NCBI GenBank assembly: GCA_002392325.1
Contig: DGGS01000003.1
Location: 224 to 12,268 of the forward strand
Direction: 5' to 3'
Source of the DNA: Bacteroidales bacterium UBA3868
GTDB taxonomy: Bacteria > Bacteroidota > Bacteroidia > Bacteroidales > WCHB1-69
Length of the DNA stretch: 12,045 nt
Numbering within the stretch: position 1 is the first letter of the stretch; every line of letters begins with the position of its first letter. Under the pieces are notes generated by a model. It ran no database searches. It was given only the letters and a program-made list of their open reading frames with translations, and was not told where the DNA came from. Of the stretch, positions 1-7,350 are shown piece by piece. The position numbers and the translations under genes were made by a program.

Positions 1-1379
1 TCCAGCGTCCACTGCATCTTGTCCGGAATCTGGTAGAGTTCGTCCACCAGCATGTGGAACATCTCATCGCTAAGGGTATGTTTCTCCTTGGCGATAGCCA
101 AACCCAGCAAACAAAGCGTAATAACCTGACCCGTAAAGGCTTTGGTGGAAGCCACGCCGATTTCAGGACCCACATGGAGATAGGTGCCGCTGTTGGTGGC
201 GCGGGCGATACTGGAACCGATGACATTGCACACTCCGTAAAGGAAAGCGCCCTTCTGCTGTGCCAGTTGGATGGCGGCCAGCGTGTCGGCGGTTTCACCG
301 CTCTGGCTCACGGCAATGACCACATCATCGGAATAGATGACGGGGTTGCGGTACCGGAATTCCGAGGCGTATTCCACCTCAACGGGAATCTGCGCCGCCT
401 CCTCTATGAAATACTTGCCAATGAGGGCCGAGTGCCAGGAAGTGCCGCACGCGCAAATGATGATACGACGGGCGTTCACAAACTTGTCCTTGTGGTCAAT
501 GATGCCGCTGAGCACCACATCCTTGGTTTTCGGGTGCAATCGCCCTTTGATGCAGGTGCGCAAAGCGTTGGGCTGTTCCCAAATCTCCTTGAGCATGAAG
601 TGCGGGAATCCGCCCTTTTCCAACTCATCCAACGACAAGCTCAAGGTGTGCATCTCGGGGGTCTGGTGCACATTGGCGAGGTTTACGATGTCGATTTGAC
701 CGTTGCGGTCCAGACAGGCAATCTCCTCGTCTTTCAGGTAAACCACCTGGTTGGTGTATTCGATTATGGGCGTGGCATCGCTGCCCAAATAGAACTCTTT
801 CCTGCCCTTTTCGTTGGTGCCCACTCCGATAACAAGAGGTGAACCTTTGCGGGCGCACACGAGCCGGTCGGGATTGTTTTTTTCCAAAATGGCGATGGCG
901 TACGCGCCCACCACATTCTTCAGCGCGCGCTGCACGGCGGTGAAAAGGTCGCACTTGCCCGTAACTTGCGTATATTCAATAAACTGCACCAAAACCTCGG
1001 TATCGGTCTCGCTGGTAAACGAATAGCCCTGCTTCTCCAGCATGGTACGGAGCGTTTTGTAGTTCTCGATAATGCCGTTGTGGACCAGCGAGAGGTTTCC
1101 GCTCTGCGAAAGATGCGGGTGGGCATTCACCGTGTTCGGTTCCCCGTGGGTGGCCCAGCGGGTATGCGCAATGCCAACAGTACCCTCGATATCCTGAGCG
1201 GCGCACTTGTCCTCCAGGGCCGCAACCTTACCGGAGGCCTTGTAAATATTGAGTTCGCCATCTTTATTAATCATGGAAACACCCGCAGAATCGTAACCGC
1301 GGTATTCCAACCGATGAAGACCTTTTATCAGAATGGGGTACGCTTGCTGCTCCCCGATATAACCTACTATTCCACACAT
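1..1379 (-). CDS. glmS: Glutamine--fructose-6-phosphate aminotransferase (isomerizing), C-terminus cut off by window edge
   Basis: This cytosolic enzyme makes glucosamine-6-phosphate from fructose-6-phosphate and glutamine, the first step towards UDP-GlcNAc. The frame is open for 459 codons from ATG at 1379 to base 3. The product begins MCGIVGYIGE, so Cys2 becomes the N-terminal nucleophile of a class II glutamine amidotransferase after Met removal. Other amidotransferase landmarks are TRWATHG (73-79), HNGIIENY (100-107, with the Asn-Gly oxyanion pair) and Asp126 in SETDTEV. The first SIS sugar-phosphate domain shows CGTSWH (about 311-316) and SQSGETADT (358-366). About 150 residues of the usual ~610 are missing, including the second SIS domain's catalytic Glu/Lys/His region and the C-terminal Lys. 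It lies 32 bases downstream of murB on the same strand, so it is probably the last gene seen of that transcript. No glmS ribozyme is visible in the short leader. No Shine-Dalgarno is seen. Confidence 0.97.
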   Translation of the reverse strand, partial: MCGIVGYIGEQQAYPILIKGLHRLEYRGYDSAGVSMINKDGELNIYKASGKVAALEDKCAAQDIEGTVGIAHTRWATHGEPNTVNAHPHLSQSGNLSLVHNGIIENYKTLRTMLEKQGYSFTSETDTEVLVQFIEYTQVTGKCDLFTAVQRALKNVVGAYAIAILEKNNPDRLVCARKGSPLVIGVGTNEKGRKEFYLGSDATPIIEYTNQVVYLKDEEIACLDRNGQIDIVNLANVHQTPEMHTLSLSLDELEKGGFPHFMLKEIWEQPNALRTCIKGRLHPKTKDVVLSGIIDHKDKFVNARRIIICACGTSWHSALIGKYFIEEAAQIPVEVEYASEFRYRNPVIYSDDVVIAVSQSGETADTLAAIQLAQQKGAFLYGVCNVIGSSIARATNSGTYLHVGPEIGVASTKAFTGQVITLCLLGLAIAKEKHTLSDEMFHMLVDELYQIPDKMQWTL

Positions 1380-1411
1380 AGTTTTGTTCTTATGATCGTT
1401 AAAAACATTTT

Positions 1412-2422
1412 CTATAAAATATTGACTTCCGGGGCGATATGGACATGAAACATCGCCTCCACATCCCGAATCACGGCGTCACACACGGACAATATTTCCT
1501 CCGGAGTGGCGCCGCCATAGTTCACGATAACGAGGGCTTGTTTGTCGTACACGCCCGCGTCACCCAGCCGGCGACCTTTCCATCCGGCCTTCTCTATGAG
1601 CTGGCCCGCCGCCAGTTTCACCATACCATCGGGCGCAGGATAGGACACCAAATCCGGAAACTCCTGTTTCAGCTGCTCATACTGCTGTTGGGGTATCAGC
1701 GGATTCTTGAAGAAACTGCCCGCGCAACCGATTCTGGTGATGTCGGGAAGTTTGCTATTGCGCACATGAAGGATGCAATCGGTCACATTTTTCAGGGAAG
1801 GCGACCATTGGCGGTTTTGCAGCTCATCAGCCAACGCCTTGTATTTCAGGTTATAACGCTCAATTTTGGACAAACGGAAGGTCACATGGGTGATGAGGCA
1901 CTTGTTTTTGAGTTCATTTTTGAAGACGGAGTCGCGGTAGCCGAAGCGGCACTCCGCATTGGGGAACCGGAACGGCGCATTAGTGTCGAGCCGCCAGCCC
2001 TCCACCGTTTCGATGCAATCCTTCACTTCCGTGCCGTAGGCGCCGATATTCTGCACCGGAGCACTGCCCACATTGCCGGGAATGCCAATCAGGTTTTCCA
2101 ATCCGTATAATTGCCGCTCCAGACAATATTGCTGCAAGGTTTCCCACTCCTCACCAGCGGCAACTTTTATAACTGTCTCATTTTGAGATTCTTCCAGTAT
2201 CTCAATCCCTTTAAAAGCAGGATGCACCACAACACCCGCAAAATCTTTCGTGAACAGGATATTGCTGCCGCCGCCTAGAATGAAAAAGGGCGATTGGAAC
2301 ACACCTTCCGTAACCAGTTCCGACACCTCATCGGGGTGCTCCACCTCTATAAAACGGGAACACAACACATCCATACCGAATGTGTTGTGTTTTTTTAACG
2401 AAAAATTGTCAAATGATTTCAT
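1412..2422 (-). CDS. murB: UDP-N-acetylenolpyruvoylglucosamine reductase
   Basis: MurB is a cytosolic flavoenzyme that reduces UDP-GlcNAc-enolpyruvate with NADPH to UDP-MurNAc, the second committed step of peptidoglycan synthesis. The 336-residue product has the FAD-binding N-terminal domain with GGGSNILFT (50-58) and IPGNVGSAPVQNIGAYG (114-130). The active site is recognisable: Arg163 in FGYRDSVFK, the proton donor Ser236 in GCAGSFFKNP, and Glu332 in APEVNIL at the C-terminus. These match the Arg159/Ser229/Glu325 set of the E. coli enzyme. Length and the insert between the two halves fit the type I (E. coli-like) form. The start ATG at 2422 lies one base after the stop of the upstream barrel gene, so translation is probably coupled. 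glmS follows 32 bases downstream, so two consumers or producers of amino-sugar nucleotides sit together. Confidence 0.97.
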   Translation of the reverse strand: MKSFDNFSLKKHNTFGMDVLCSRFIEVEHPDEVSELVTEGVFQSPFFILGGGSNILFTKDFAGVVVHPAFKGIEILEESQNETVIKVAAGEEWETLQQYCLERQLYGLENLIGIPGNVGSAPVQNIGAYGTEVKDCIETVEGWRLDTNAPFRFPNAECRFGYRDSVFKNELKNKCLITHVTFRLSKIERYNLKYKALADELQNRQWSPSLKNVTDCILHVRNSKLPDITRIGCAGSFFKNPLIPQQQYEQLKQEFPDLVSYPAPDGMVKLAAGQLIEKAGWKGRRLGDAGVYDKQALVIVNYGGATPEEILSVCDAVIRDVEAMFHVHIAPEVNIL

Positions 2423-2423
2423 C

Positions 2424-3857
2424 CTAAAACATATAACCCATCTTCACATAGATATTGGCCATGCCGTCGTTATCGCGTTTGTCGAACGGAACCGCCCAAT
2501 CGACAGACAGCACGAAGTTGTCGTTCATCATCAATTTAAGGCCGAGGCCGCCGGAAAAATGAGGACGATACACATTCGCCTTGTCGCCGAAGACAATATA
2601 GTCATCCAATTGGGAAACATCAAACTCCGGATCGTTTTCCGCAATGTTCTGACGGATAGTGCGTTCGTCCAAACGATAAGGTTGGAGGATCATGCCGGCA
2701 TCCACGAAGGGATTGAGACCGATGAAGAAGTGTTCCTTGCCGATGTCAAATTTGCATATTTTGAAGCGGAACTCCACATTGGCAAAGGCGTATCCGGGTG
2801 CCGTGATACGGTTACGAAGCACGCCACGAAGGGTGTTTCCGCCGCCCAATCCTTCGTATAAAACACGCTGTATGAACAAGTTATTGTAATAATTGCTCAA
2901 ATAAAACGGGGAGTTGCCCGCCACGGTCATCTGGGCGGCCACGCGGTATGCGAAGGTGATATAATCTTTGTACACCGGCACAAAATGACGAAAGGATGCG
3001 TTGAACATCAGGTTGTTGAACTCCTTATCCTCGCCAAAGGCGGCATTATAGGTCCAGAAAATCTCAGCATTCATACCCTTGTGGGTGTTTTGCTGGCGAT
3101 CGCGGTTGTCGAATGTCAAGCCGCCACGCAGATAGGGGTGCCAGCCGCCGTTGGCCTCGTTGGGCGCGATGATGCCCCATTTGGTGTATTTTTCGTACAG
3201 ACCATCCACATCGGGCAATATGTTCTCGGGTTTCTTGTTGCGGTTGATCATTTCCAGATTCACGCTGCCGATTTGATAGCCAAGGAGTCCGATTCCGGCA
3301 TTCCAGTACCAATTTCCGGCGATAGGACCATCAATATCGGCGGCCACACGGAACAGATCCCGTTGGGATTTGTAAAAAGCGCGGGAGACATAGGTGTCCG
3401 TGAATTTTTTCTTGGCCCAACCGGCATTATACACCGTTTGATAACCGTTATAACCATAAAAATCACACAAAGCGTCCGGCAAATAGGAAGCGTCAATCTT
3501 CAGACGGTGATTGGGAATCAGATACTTGGAGTCGTACGCGAAGCGGAACAAACCGGAGCGTTTGGTGGTGTAGGCCGCCTCAAAATAGAGCGAATGGAAA
3601 TATTCGGGATAGATGGAACCGTCGCCGAAATCATACACATTGGCCAGCACACCGTATTGGAAGCCCTTGTCGGCATCGTAGGCCACCGAAGGCAGGATGC
3701 CGAAGGTCCAACCCGTGCGCACTTCGCTCTTCTCCTTCTTCGCTTTCTTGGGTTTCGCTGTTTTCTCGGTTTTCGTTTTGGTATCGTTGTTCTGTGCCTG
3801 CAAAGTGTACCCGGAAAGGAATGCCAGACAGAACAAAATAAGGTAAAGTTTTTTCAT
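2424..3857 (-). CDS. Omp85-superfamily (BamA/TamA-like) outer-membrane beta-barrel protein without POTRA domains
   Basis: The frame is open further upstream to 3962, but the start is placed at 3857. There it begins with a clean signal peptide (MKKLYLILFCLAFLSGYTLQ then AQ, residues 1-22), and the start lies just downstream of a TAnnTTTG promoter box. The mature 455-residue protein has a Lys-rich linker (about 26-46). A conserved-looking segment GWTFGILPSVAYDADKGFQYG (about 49-69) follows, and then alternating aromatic/hydrophobic strands to the end. LTFDNRD (247-253) resembles the D15 strand motif. GGGNTLRGVLRNR (338-350) resembles the L6-loop RG motif of Omp85 barrels. The last residue is Phe477, the usual C-terminal signature of outer-membrane barrels. 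No POTRA repeats can fit before the barrel. Family assignment (bacterial surface antigen/D15 barrel) comes from these motifs; substrate and role are unknown. It may be co-transcribed with murB and glmS. Confidence 0.85.
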   Translation of the reverse strand: MKKLYLILFCLAFLSGYTLQAQNNDTKTKTEKTAKPKKAKKEKSEVRTGWTFGILPSVAYDADKGFQYGVLANVYDFGDGSIYPEYFHSLYFEAAYTTKRSGLFRFAYDSKYLIPNHRLKIDASYLPDALCDFYGYNGYQTVYNAGWAKKKFTDTYVSRAFYKSQRDLFRVAADIDGPIAGNWYWNAGIGLLGYQIGSVNLEMINRNKKPENILPDVDGLYEKYTKWGIIAPNEANGGWHPYLRGGLTFDNRDRQQNTHKGMNAEIFWTYNAAFGEDKEFNNLMFNASFRHFVPVYKDYITFAYRVAAQMTVAGNSPFYLSNYYNNLFIQRVLYEGLGGGNTLRGVLRNRITAPGYAFANVEFRFKICKFDIGKEHFFIGLNPFVDAGMILQPYRLDERTIRQNIAENDPEFDVSQLDDYIVFGDKANVYRPHFSGGLGLKLMMNDNFVLSVDWAVPFDKRDNDGMANIYVKMGYMF

Positions 3858-3883
3858 AAATAACTTAGTTTTTAAAATCGTTG

Positions 3884-3891
3884 CAAAGATA
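3884..3891 (-). promoter_or_regulatory. Bacteroidota-type -7 promoter element for the barrel/murB/glmS run
   Basis: Read on the minus strand this is TATCTTTG, an exact match to the Bacteroidota -7 consensus TAnnTTTG. It lies 26 bases before the barrel start at 3857, which would leave a leader of roughly 20 bases. No convincing -33 TTTG is seen at the usual distance; that stretch is AT-rich. Confidence 0.6.
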
Positions 3892-3913
3892 AAAAATACA
3901 TACATAAAAAATG

Positions 3914-3921
3914 TATATTTG
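3914..3921 (+). promoter_or_regulatory. Bacteroidota-type -7 promoter element for the aminotransferase
   Basis: TATATTTG matches TAnnTTTG exactly, 54 bases before the chosen ATG at 3976. A small perfect inverted repeat (ATACAT, five A, ATGTAT; 3900-3916) overlaps its left edge. An AT-only imperfect hairpin (3938-3959) lies in the presumed leader. No clear -33 element is visible, because that position is occupied by the opposing -7 box at 3884-3891. Confidence 0.55.
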
Positions 3922-3975
3922 CCGAAATTATCAGCATTTGATATTATTCTAATAATCAACACATTAATAAATATT

Positions 3976-5175
3976 ATGCCTCAGATTTCTAAAAAGGGAC
4001 AAACAATGCCCTCCTCACCGATTCGTAAATTGGTGCCTTTTTCCGATGCCGCAAAATCCCGCGGAATCCATGTTTATCATTTGAATATCGGCCAACCCGA
4101 CATTGAGACTCCGAAAGGGGCCCGTGATGCCGTCAAGAATGCTGACATTCCTGTAATCGCCTACACCCACTCCGCCGGCAACCTCAGTTACCGCAAGAAA
4201 CTGGTGGAATACTACCATAGCGTAGGTATTGATGTCACGCCTGATGAAATCCTCATCACCACGGGTGGCAGTGAAGGTTTGCTTTTCGCCTTCAACAGCT
4301 GCATGGATCCGGGCGACGAGATCATCATTCCGGAACCGTTTTACGCTAACTACAACGGTTTCGCTGTAACCTGCGGTGTGGTGGTGAAACCCATCGTTTC
4401 CACCATTGACAACGGTTTCGCACTGCCTTCTATCGAGGAGTTTGAAAAACTCATCACTCCTAAGACCAAAGCCATTATGGTGTGCAATCCAAACAACCCG
4501 ACGGGTTATCTTTACACAGAAGAAGAAATTCGTCAATTAGGCGAAATTGCCAAGAAACACGATTTGTTCCTTTTTGCTGATGAAGTGTATCGTGAGTTCT
4601 GTTATGACGGTGTCAAGCACTTCTCTGTCATGCAGTTGGAAGGTTTGGAGCAGAATGTGGTGCTTTTGGACTCCGTATCCAAACGCTACAGTGCCTGCGG
4701 TGTACGTACCGGCGCGCTCATCACGCACAACAAGGATGTGTATAACACAGCCATGAAGTTTGCCCAAGCCCGTCTGTCGCCCCCAACTTACGGCCAGATT
4801 TTGGGTGAAGCCGCTGTGGATACTCCGAAAGAATACTTTGATGCCGTTATCACCGACTATGTGGCCCGCCGCAACACCGTGGTGAACGGCGTGAACGCCA
4901 TCCCCGGCTGCTATGTTCCCATGCCGAAAGGCGCTTTCTACTGCGTGGCCCGTCTGCCCATCGACAACTCCGACCGCTTCTGCCAATGGATGCTGGAAGA
5001 GTTCAACTACAATGGTGAAACGACCATGATGGCTCCTGCCACCGGCTTCTACTCCACCAAAGGCAAAGGCACCAACGAGGTGCGTATCAGCTACTGCCTC
5101 AAAGTGGAAGACCTAAAGAAAGCCGTAAAGTGTCTGGAAGAGGCGCTCAAGGTTTATCCGGGACGGACGAATTAA
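3976..5175 (+). CDS. PLP-dependent class I/II aminotransferase (AspC-like fold type I)
   Basis: The product is a cytosolic enzyme that transfers an amino group between an amino acid and a 2-oxo acid using pyridoxal phosphate. It has 399 residues from ATG 3976. An upstream in-frame ATG at 3919 is rejected because it sits inside the promoter box and would add a non-conserved leader. Visible landmarks are HLNIGQPDIETP (35-46), Tyr63 in YTHSAGN, and NPNNPTG (171-177, with Asn174 facing the cofactor). Others are Asp202 and Tyr205 in FADEVYREF, the Schiff-base Lys236 in SVSKRYSACGVRTG, and the substrate-carboxylate Arg370 in NEVRISYC. All key residues of the fold are present and the length is normal. 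Substrate specificity (aspartate, aromatic, alanine or other) cannot be read from the sequence. It appears to be a single-gene unit: its own -7 box lies upstream and a hairpin terminator follows 11 bases after the stop. Confidence 0.95.
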   Translation: MPQISKKGQTMPSSPIRKLVPFSDAAKSRGIHVYHLNIGQPDIETPKGARDAVKNADIPVIAYTHSAGNLSYRKKLVEYYHSVGIDVTPDEILITTGGSEGLLFAFNSCMDPGDEIIIPEPFYANYNGFAVTCGVVVKPIVSTIDNGFALPSIEEFEKLITPKTKAIMVCNPNNPTGYLYTEEEIRQLGEIAKKHDLFLFADEVYREFCYDGVKHFSVMQLEGLEQNVVLLDSVSKRYSACGVRTGALITHNKDVYNTAMKFAQARLSPPTYGQILGEAAVDTPKEYFDAVITDYVARRNTVVNGVNAIPGCYVPMPKGAFYCVARLPIDNSDRFCQWMLEEFNYNGETTMMAPATGFYSTKGKGTNEVRISYCLKVEDLKKAVKCLEEALKVYPGRTN

Positions 5176-5186
5176 AATTCATAGTT

Positions 5187-5241
5187 CAAAGTTCAGAATT
5201 CAGGTTCCATTAGGAACTTTGGATTCTGAACTTTGGTTTTT
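5187..5241 (+). terminator. Hairpin terminator after the aminotransferase
   Basis: CAAAGTTCAGAAT (5187-5199) pairs perfectly with ATTCTGAACTTTG (5223-5235), a 13-bp outer stem. Inside it GTTCC/GGAAC forms a second 5-bp stem with an ATTA loop, separated by a small asymmetric internal loop. A run of five T follows at 5237-5241. This fits a Rho-independent terminator, although the outer stem is AT-rich. AACTTTGG occurs twice in the right arm (5215-5222 and 5229-5236), which hints that the stem could derive from a duplicated repeat. Confidence 0.65.
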
Positions 5242-5255
5242 CAAAACTCAGTTTT

Positions 5256-6050
5256 ATGAAAAAAGTCATCTTACTGCTACTCATTGGGTTGTGCGTGTTG
5301 CCTGCGGGTTTGCTGGCGCAATCGCACATCAAAACTGATTTCAAGGACAAGAACTATGTCGATACGGCGGCCATGATGGTATGGACAGGGGTTACTATGT
5401 CCGGGCAACTGCCCCTCGGGTATTTGCACGATTGGTTCAAACCCAACTTGGCGGTTGGAACCGGCTTAACCATAAAAACAAAGTCGAACTGGACTTTCGA
5501 CATCAACCTCAGCTACATGTTCGGTGGGAACTTGCGCGACACCACCTATGCCTTTTTGGGTGATTTGGCCAACGAAAACAACATTATATGGGATGGCAAC
5601 GGCAACAAAGCCACTCTCTATTTTGAAGGCCGCTACTGGATGTTCGGCGCAGGCATCGGCAAACTTATCCCGGTGGACCGCTGGAAGAATTCCGGCATCT
5701 GGATTCGCGTGGGAGGCGGCTATTTCGGACACAAGATCCGCATCAACGACTACAACAATCAAGTGCCCCAACTGGATGGGGACTACAAAAAGGGATACGA
5801 CCATCTCTCAGGCGGTTTTGCCATGTACCAGTTCATCGGCTATCTTTTCAACCAGAAAAACAGAATCCTGAACTTTTATGGTGGCATTGAATTTTACGAG
5901 GCATGGACCAAACCCTCCCGGAATTACATCTTCTACGAAGGCCCTACCGCAGGTGTGAAAAACGGTTTCAGCGGACTGATCGGGCTCAAAATCGGCTGGA
6001 ACATCCCCTTGTACGAGAAAAAATCTGTCACCACCTTCTATTACCGATAA
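5256..6050 (+). CDS. Secreted outer-membrane-type beta-barrel protein of unknown function
   Basis: I do not recognise this family. The 264-residue product starts with a signal peptide (MKKVILLLLIGLCVLPAGLL then AQ, cleavage near residue 22). The mature part is rich in Gly, Tyr, Trp and Phe, in alternating strand-like patterns such as NWTFDINLSYMFGG, IWIRVGGGYFGHKIRI, LNFYGGIEFYEAW and FSGLIGLKIGWNIPL. This is what a small 8- to 10-stranded outer-membrane barrel looks like. It ends SVTTFYYR, with aromatics but no terminal Phe. No enzymatic motif or Cys pair is seen in the mature part. It lies 3 bases before waaA, so the two are probably translated from one message, which suggests an envelope or lipopolysaccharide-related role. 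That link is inference from position only. No Shine-Dalgarno or TAnnTTTG box is seen between the preceding terminator and the ATG. Confidence 0.72.
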   Translation: MKKVILLLLIGLCVLPAGLLAQSHIKTDFKDKNYVDTAAMMVWTGVTMSGQLPLGYLHDWFKPNLAVGTGLTIKTKSNWTFDINLSYMFGGNLRDTTYAFLGDLANENNIIWDGNGNKATLYFEGRYWMFGAGIGKLIPVDRWKNSGIWIRVGGGYFGHKIRINDYNNQVPQLDGDYKKGYDHLSGGFAMYQFIGYLFNQKNRILNFYGGIEFYEAWTKPSRNYIFYEGPTAGVKNGFSGLIGLKIGWNIPLYEKKSVTTFYYR

Positions 6051-6053
6051 ATC

Positions 6054-7286
6054 ATGCTCATTCTGCTGTCCATTGGTATTATTCTCTATACCATCGGTAT
6101 TTTGATTGCTTCCCTTTTCAGCAAGAAAGCGCGGCTGTGGATTCAGGGAAGGAAAGGGCAATTCGACAAACTATCCTCTGTTTTCAGCGGTGAGGAACAT
6201 CCCATCTGGGTGCACAGCGCCTCTTTGGGCGAGTACGAGCAGGCGCGTCCCATCATAGAGAAAATCAAACAGAACAATCCGAATATCAAAATTTTAGCCA
6301 CATTTTTCTCGCCTTCCGGCTACGAAATCCGGAAGAACGACACACTACCCGACTATGTTTTCTACCTGCCTTCCGACACAAAAAGTCACGCCCGCAAATT
6401 TTTGCAGATTGTGCAACCCCAAATGGCCATTTTTGTCAAATACGAGTTTTGGTACAACTACATCTGCGAACTTTCCGATCGGAACATCCCGTTCTACTAT
6501 GTCAGCGCCATTTTCAGGCCCAACCAATACTTCTTCAAACCCTACGGCAAGTGGTTCGTCCGCCAGTTAGGCAAGACCTCCGGTTTCTTTGTGCAGAATG
6601 AAGAATCCAAGCAACTGCTGAACAGCATCGGGATAAAACAGGTGGAGGTGTGCGGCGATACCCGTTTCGACCGCGTATATGCCATTGCCAACCAGCCTTA
6701 TACGCTTGATTTTGTGCAACAGTTCAAGCAAGACCGCAAACTGATTGTGGCCGGCAGCACATGGGGACCTGATGAGTCGCTTCTCGCTGAACTCTTTGCC
6801 CATCTTAACGGATACAAACTGATCGTGGCCCCACATGAAATCACCCGCAAAGCGGAAGTGATGAAAACCTTTGACGGATTCAAGACCGTTTTTTATACGG
6901 AATCCTCAGAAGAAAATTTGAAAAACGCTGATATTCTGATTGTTGACACCATCGGGGTGTTGAGCAAGATATACAAATACAGCGATATTTCCTACATTGG
7001 GGGCGCTTTCAAAACCGGGTTGCACAACATTCTGGAGGCGGCCGTCTTCGGCGTGCCCTTGTTCTTCGGACCGAAATACTGCAAATTCAATGAGGCGGTG
7101 ATGTTGGTTCAGAAAAAAGGCGCCTTTTCCATTCATTCCGCAGAAGAGATGTTGGATACGCTTCAACAATTCGATGAAAATCCGGATTATTATCAGGAAA
7201 CCTGCCATATTTGCCAACAATATGTGCACGACAATGTTGGAGCATGCGACCGCATTTGTCAAAGAATTTTCGAACAAACCAAATAA
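6054..7286 (+). CDS. waaA: 3-deoxy-D-manno-octulosonic acid (Kdo) transferase
   Basis: WaaA (KdtA, glycosyltransferase family 30) transfers Kdo from CMP-Kdo to the lipid A precursor at the cytoplasmic face of the inner membrane. The 410-residue product has an N-terminal membrane anchor (residues 2-22). Then comes VHSASLGEYEQARPI (53-67), whose Glu60 is the equivalent of the catalytic base in the family. Further landmarks are KYEFWYN (129-135), GDTRFDRV (201-208), AGSTWGPDE (233-241), APHE (259-262) and GGAFKTGLHNILEAAVFGVP (316-335), the nucleotide-sugar-binding loop of the second Rossmann domain. Length is typical. Whether it adds one or more Kdo units cannot be told from sequence. The gene starts 3 bases after the upstream barrel gene. 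A Bacteroidota -7 box immediately after its stop suggests the next gene is transcribed separately. Confidence 0.95.
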   Translation: MLILLSIGIILYTIGILIASLFSKKARLWIQGRKGQFDKLSSVFSGEEHPIWVHSASLGEYEQARPIIEKIKQNNPNIKILATFFSPSGYEIRKNDTLPDYVFYLPSDTKSHARKFLQIVQPQMAIFVKYEFWYNYICELSDRNIPFYYVSAIFRPNQYFFKPYGKWFVRQLGKTSGFFVQNEESKQLLNSIGIKQVEVCGDTRFDRVYAIANQPYTLDFVQQFKQDRKLIVAGSTWGPDESLLAELFAHLNGYKLIVAPHEITRKAEVMKTFDGFKTVFYTESSEENLKNADILIVDTIGVLSKIYKYSDISYIGGAFKTGLHNILEAAVFGVPLFFGPKYCKFNEAVMLVQKKGAFSIHSAEEMLDTLQQFDENPDYYQETCHICQQYVHDNVGACDRICQRIFEQTK

Positions 7287-7290
7287 TTGT

Positions 7291-7298
7291 TATTTTTG
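7291..7298 (+). promoter_or_regulatory. Bacteroidota-type -7 promoter element for lemA-TPM
   Basis: TATTTTTG matches TAnnTTTG exactly. It begins 5 bases after the waaA stop and lies 52 bases before the lemA ATG, leaving a leader of about 45 bases. TTTT at 7267-7270 is at roughly the -33 position but is not a real TTTG match. Confidence 0.5.
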
Positions 7299-7301
7299 CG
7301 C

Positions 7302-7332
7302 CATCAATATTAAAAACGATCATCAATATTAA
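7302..7332 (+). repeat. 12-bp direct repeat in the lemA leader
   Basis: CATCAATATTAA occurs at 7302-7313 and again at 7321-7332, a 19-bp period. Each copy contains the palindrome AATATT. Both copies lie between the -7 box and the lemA start, so they would be in or at the start of the leader. Function is unknown; a regulator site or a chance duplication are both possible. Confidence 0.6.
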
Positions 7333-7350
7333 TTCAAAATTCATAAGAAA

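Noticed and set aside
54..842. A 262-codon plus-strand open frame opposite glmS
   Set aside because: It is antisense to the well-conserved GlmS frame, whose motifs are intact throughout. The product resembles no family and its length follows from the codon bias of the true gene.
1439..2110. A 223-codon plus-strand open frame opposite murB
   Set aside because: Antisense shadow of murB, which has all its catalytic residues; no separate start signal or family resemblance.
2985..3863. A 292-codon plus-strand open frame opposite the Omp85-like barrel
   Set aside because: The minus-strand frame has a signal peptide, barrel motifs, terminal Phe and a promoter box; the opposite frame is a shadow.
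3858..3962. The 35-residue N-terminal extension of the barrel gene to an ATG at 3962
   Set aside because: It would run through the intergenic promoter region, and the signal peptide starts at the ATG at 3857.
3919..3975. An upstream in-frame ATG giving the aminotransferase 19 more residues
   Set aside because: The extension overlaps the -7 promoter box, is low-complexity (Ile/Asn rich), and the family normally starts near MPQISKKG at 3976.
4015..4986. Two minus-strand open frames (173 and 149 codons) opposite the aminotransferase
   Set aside because: They are antisense to a frame with complete PLP-enzyme motifs and have no recognisable domains.
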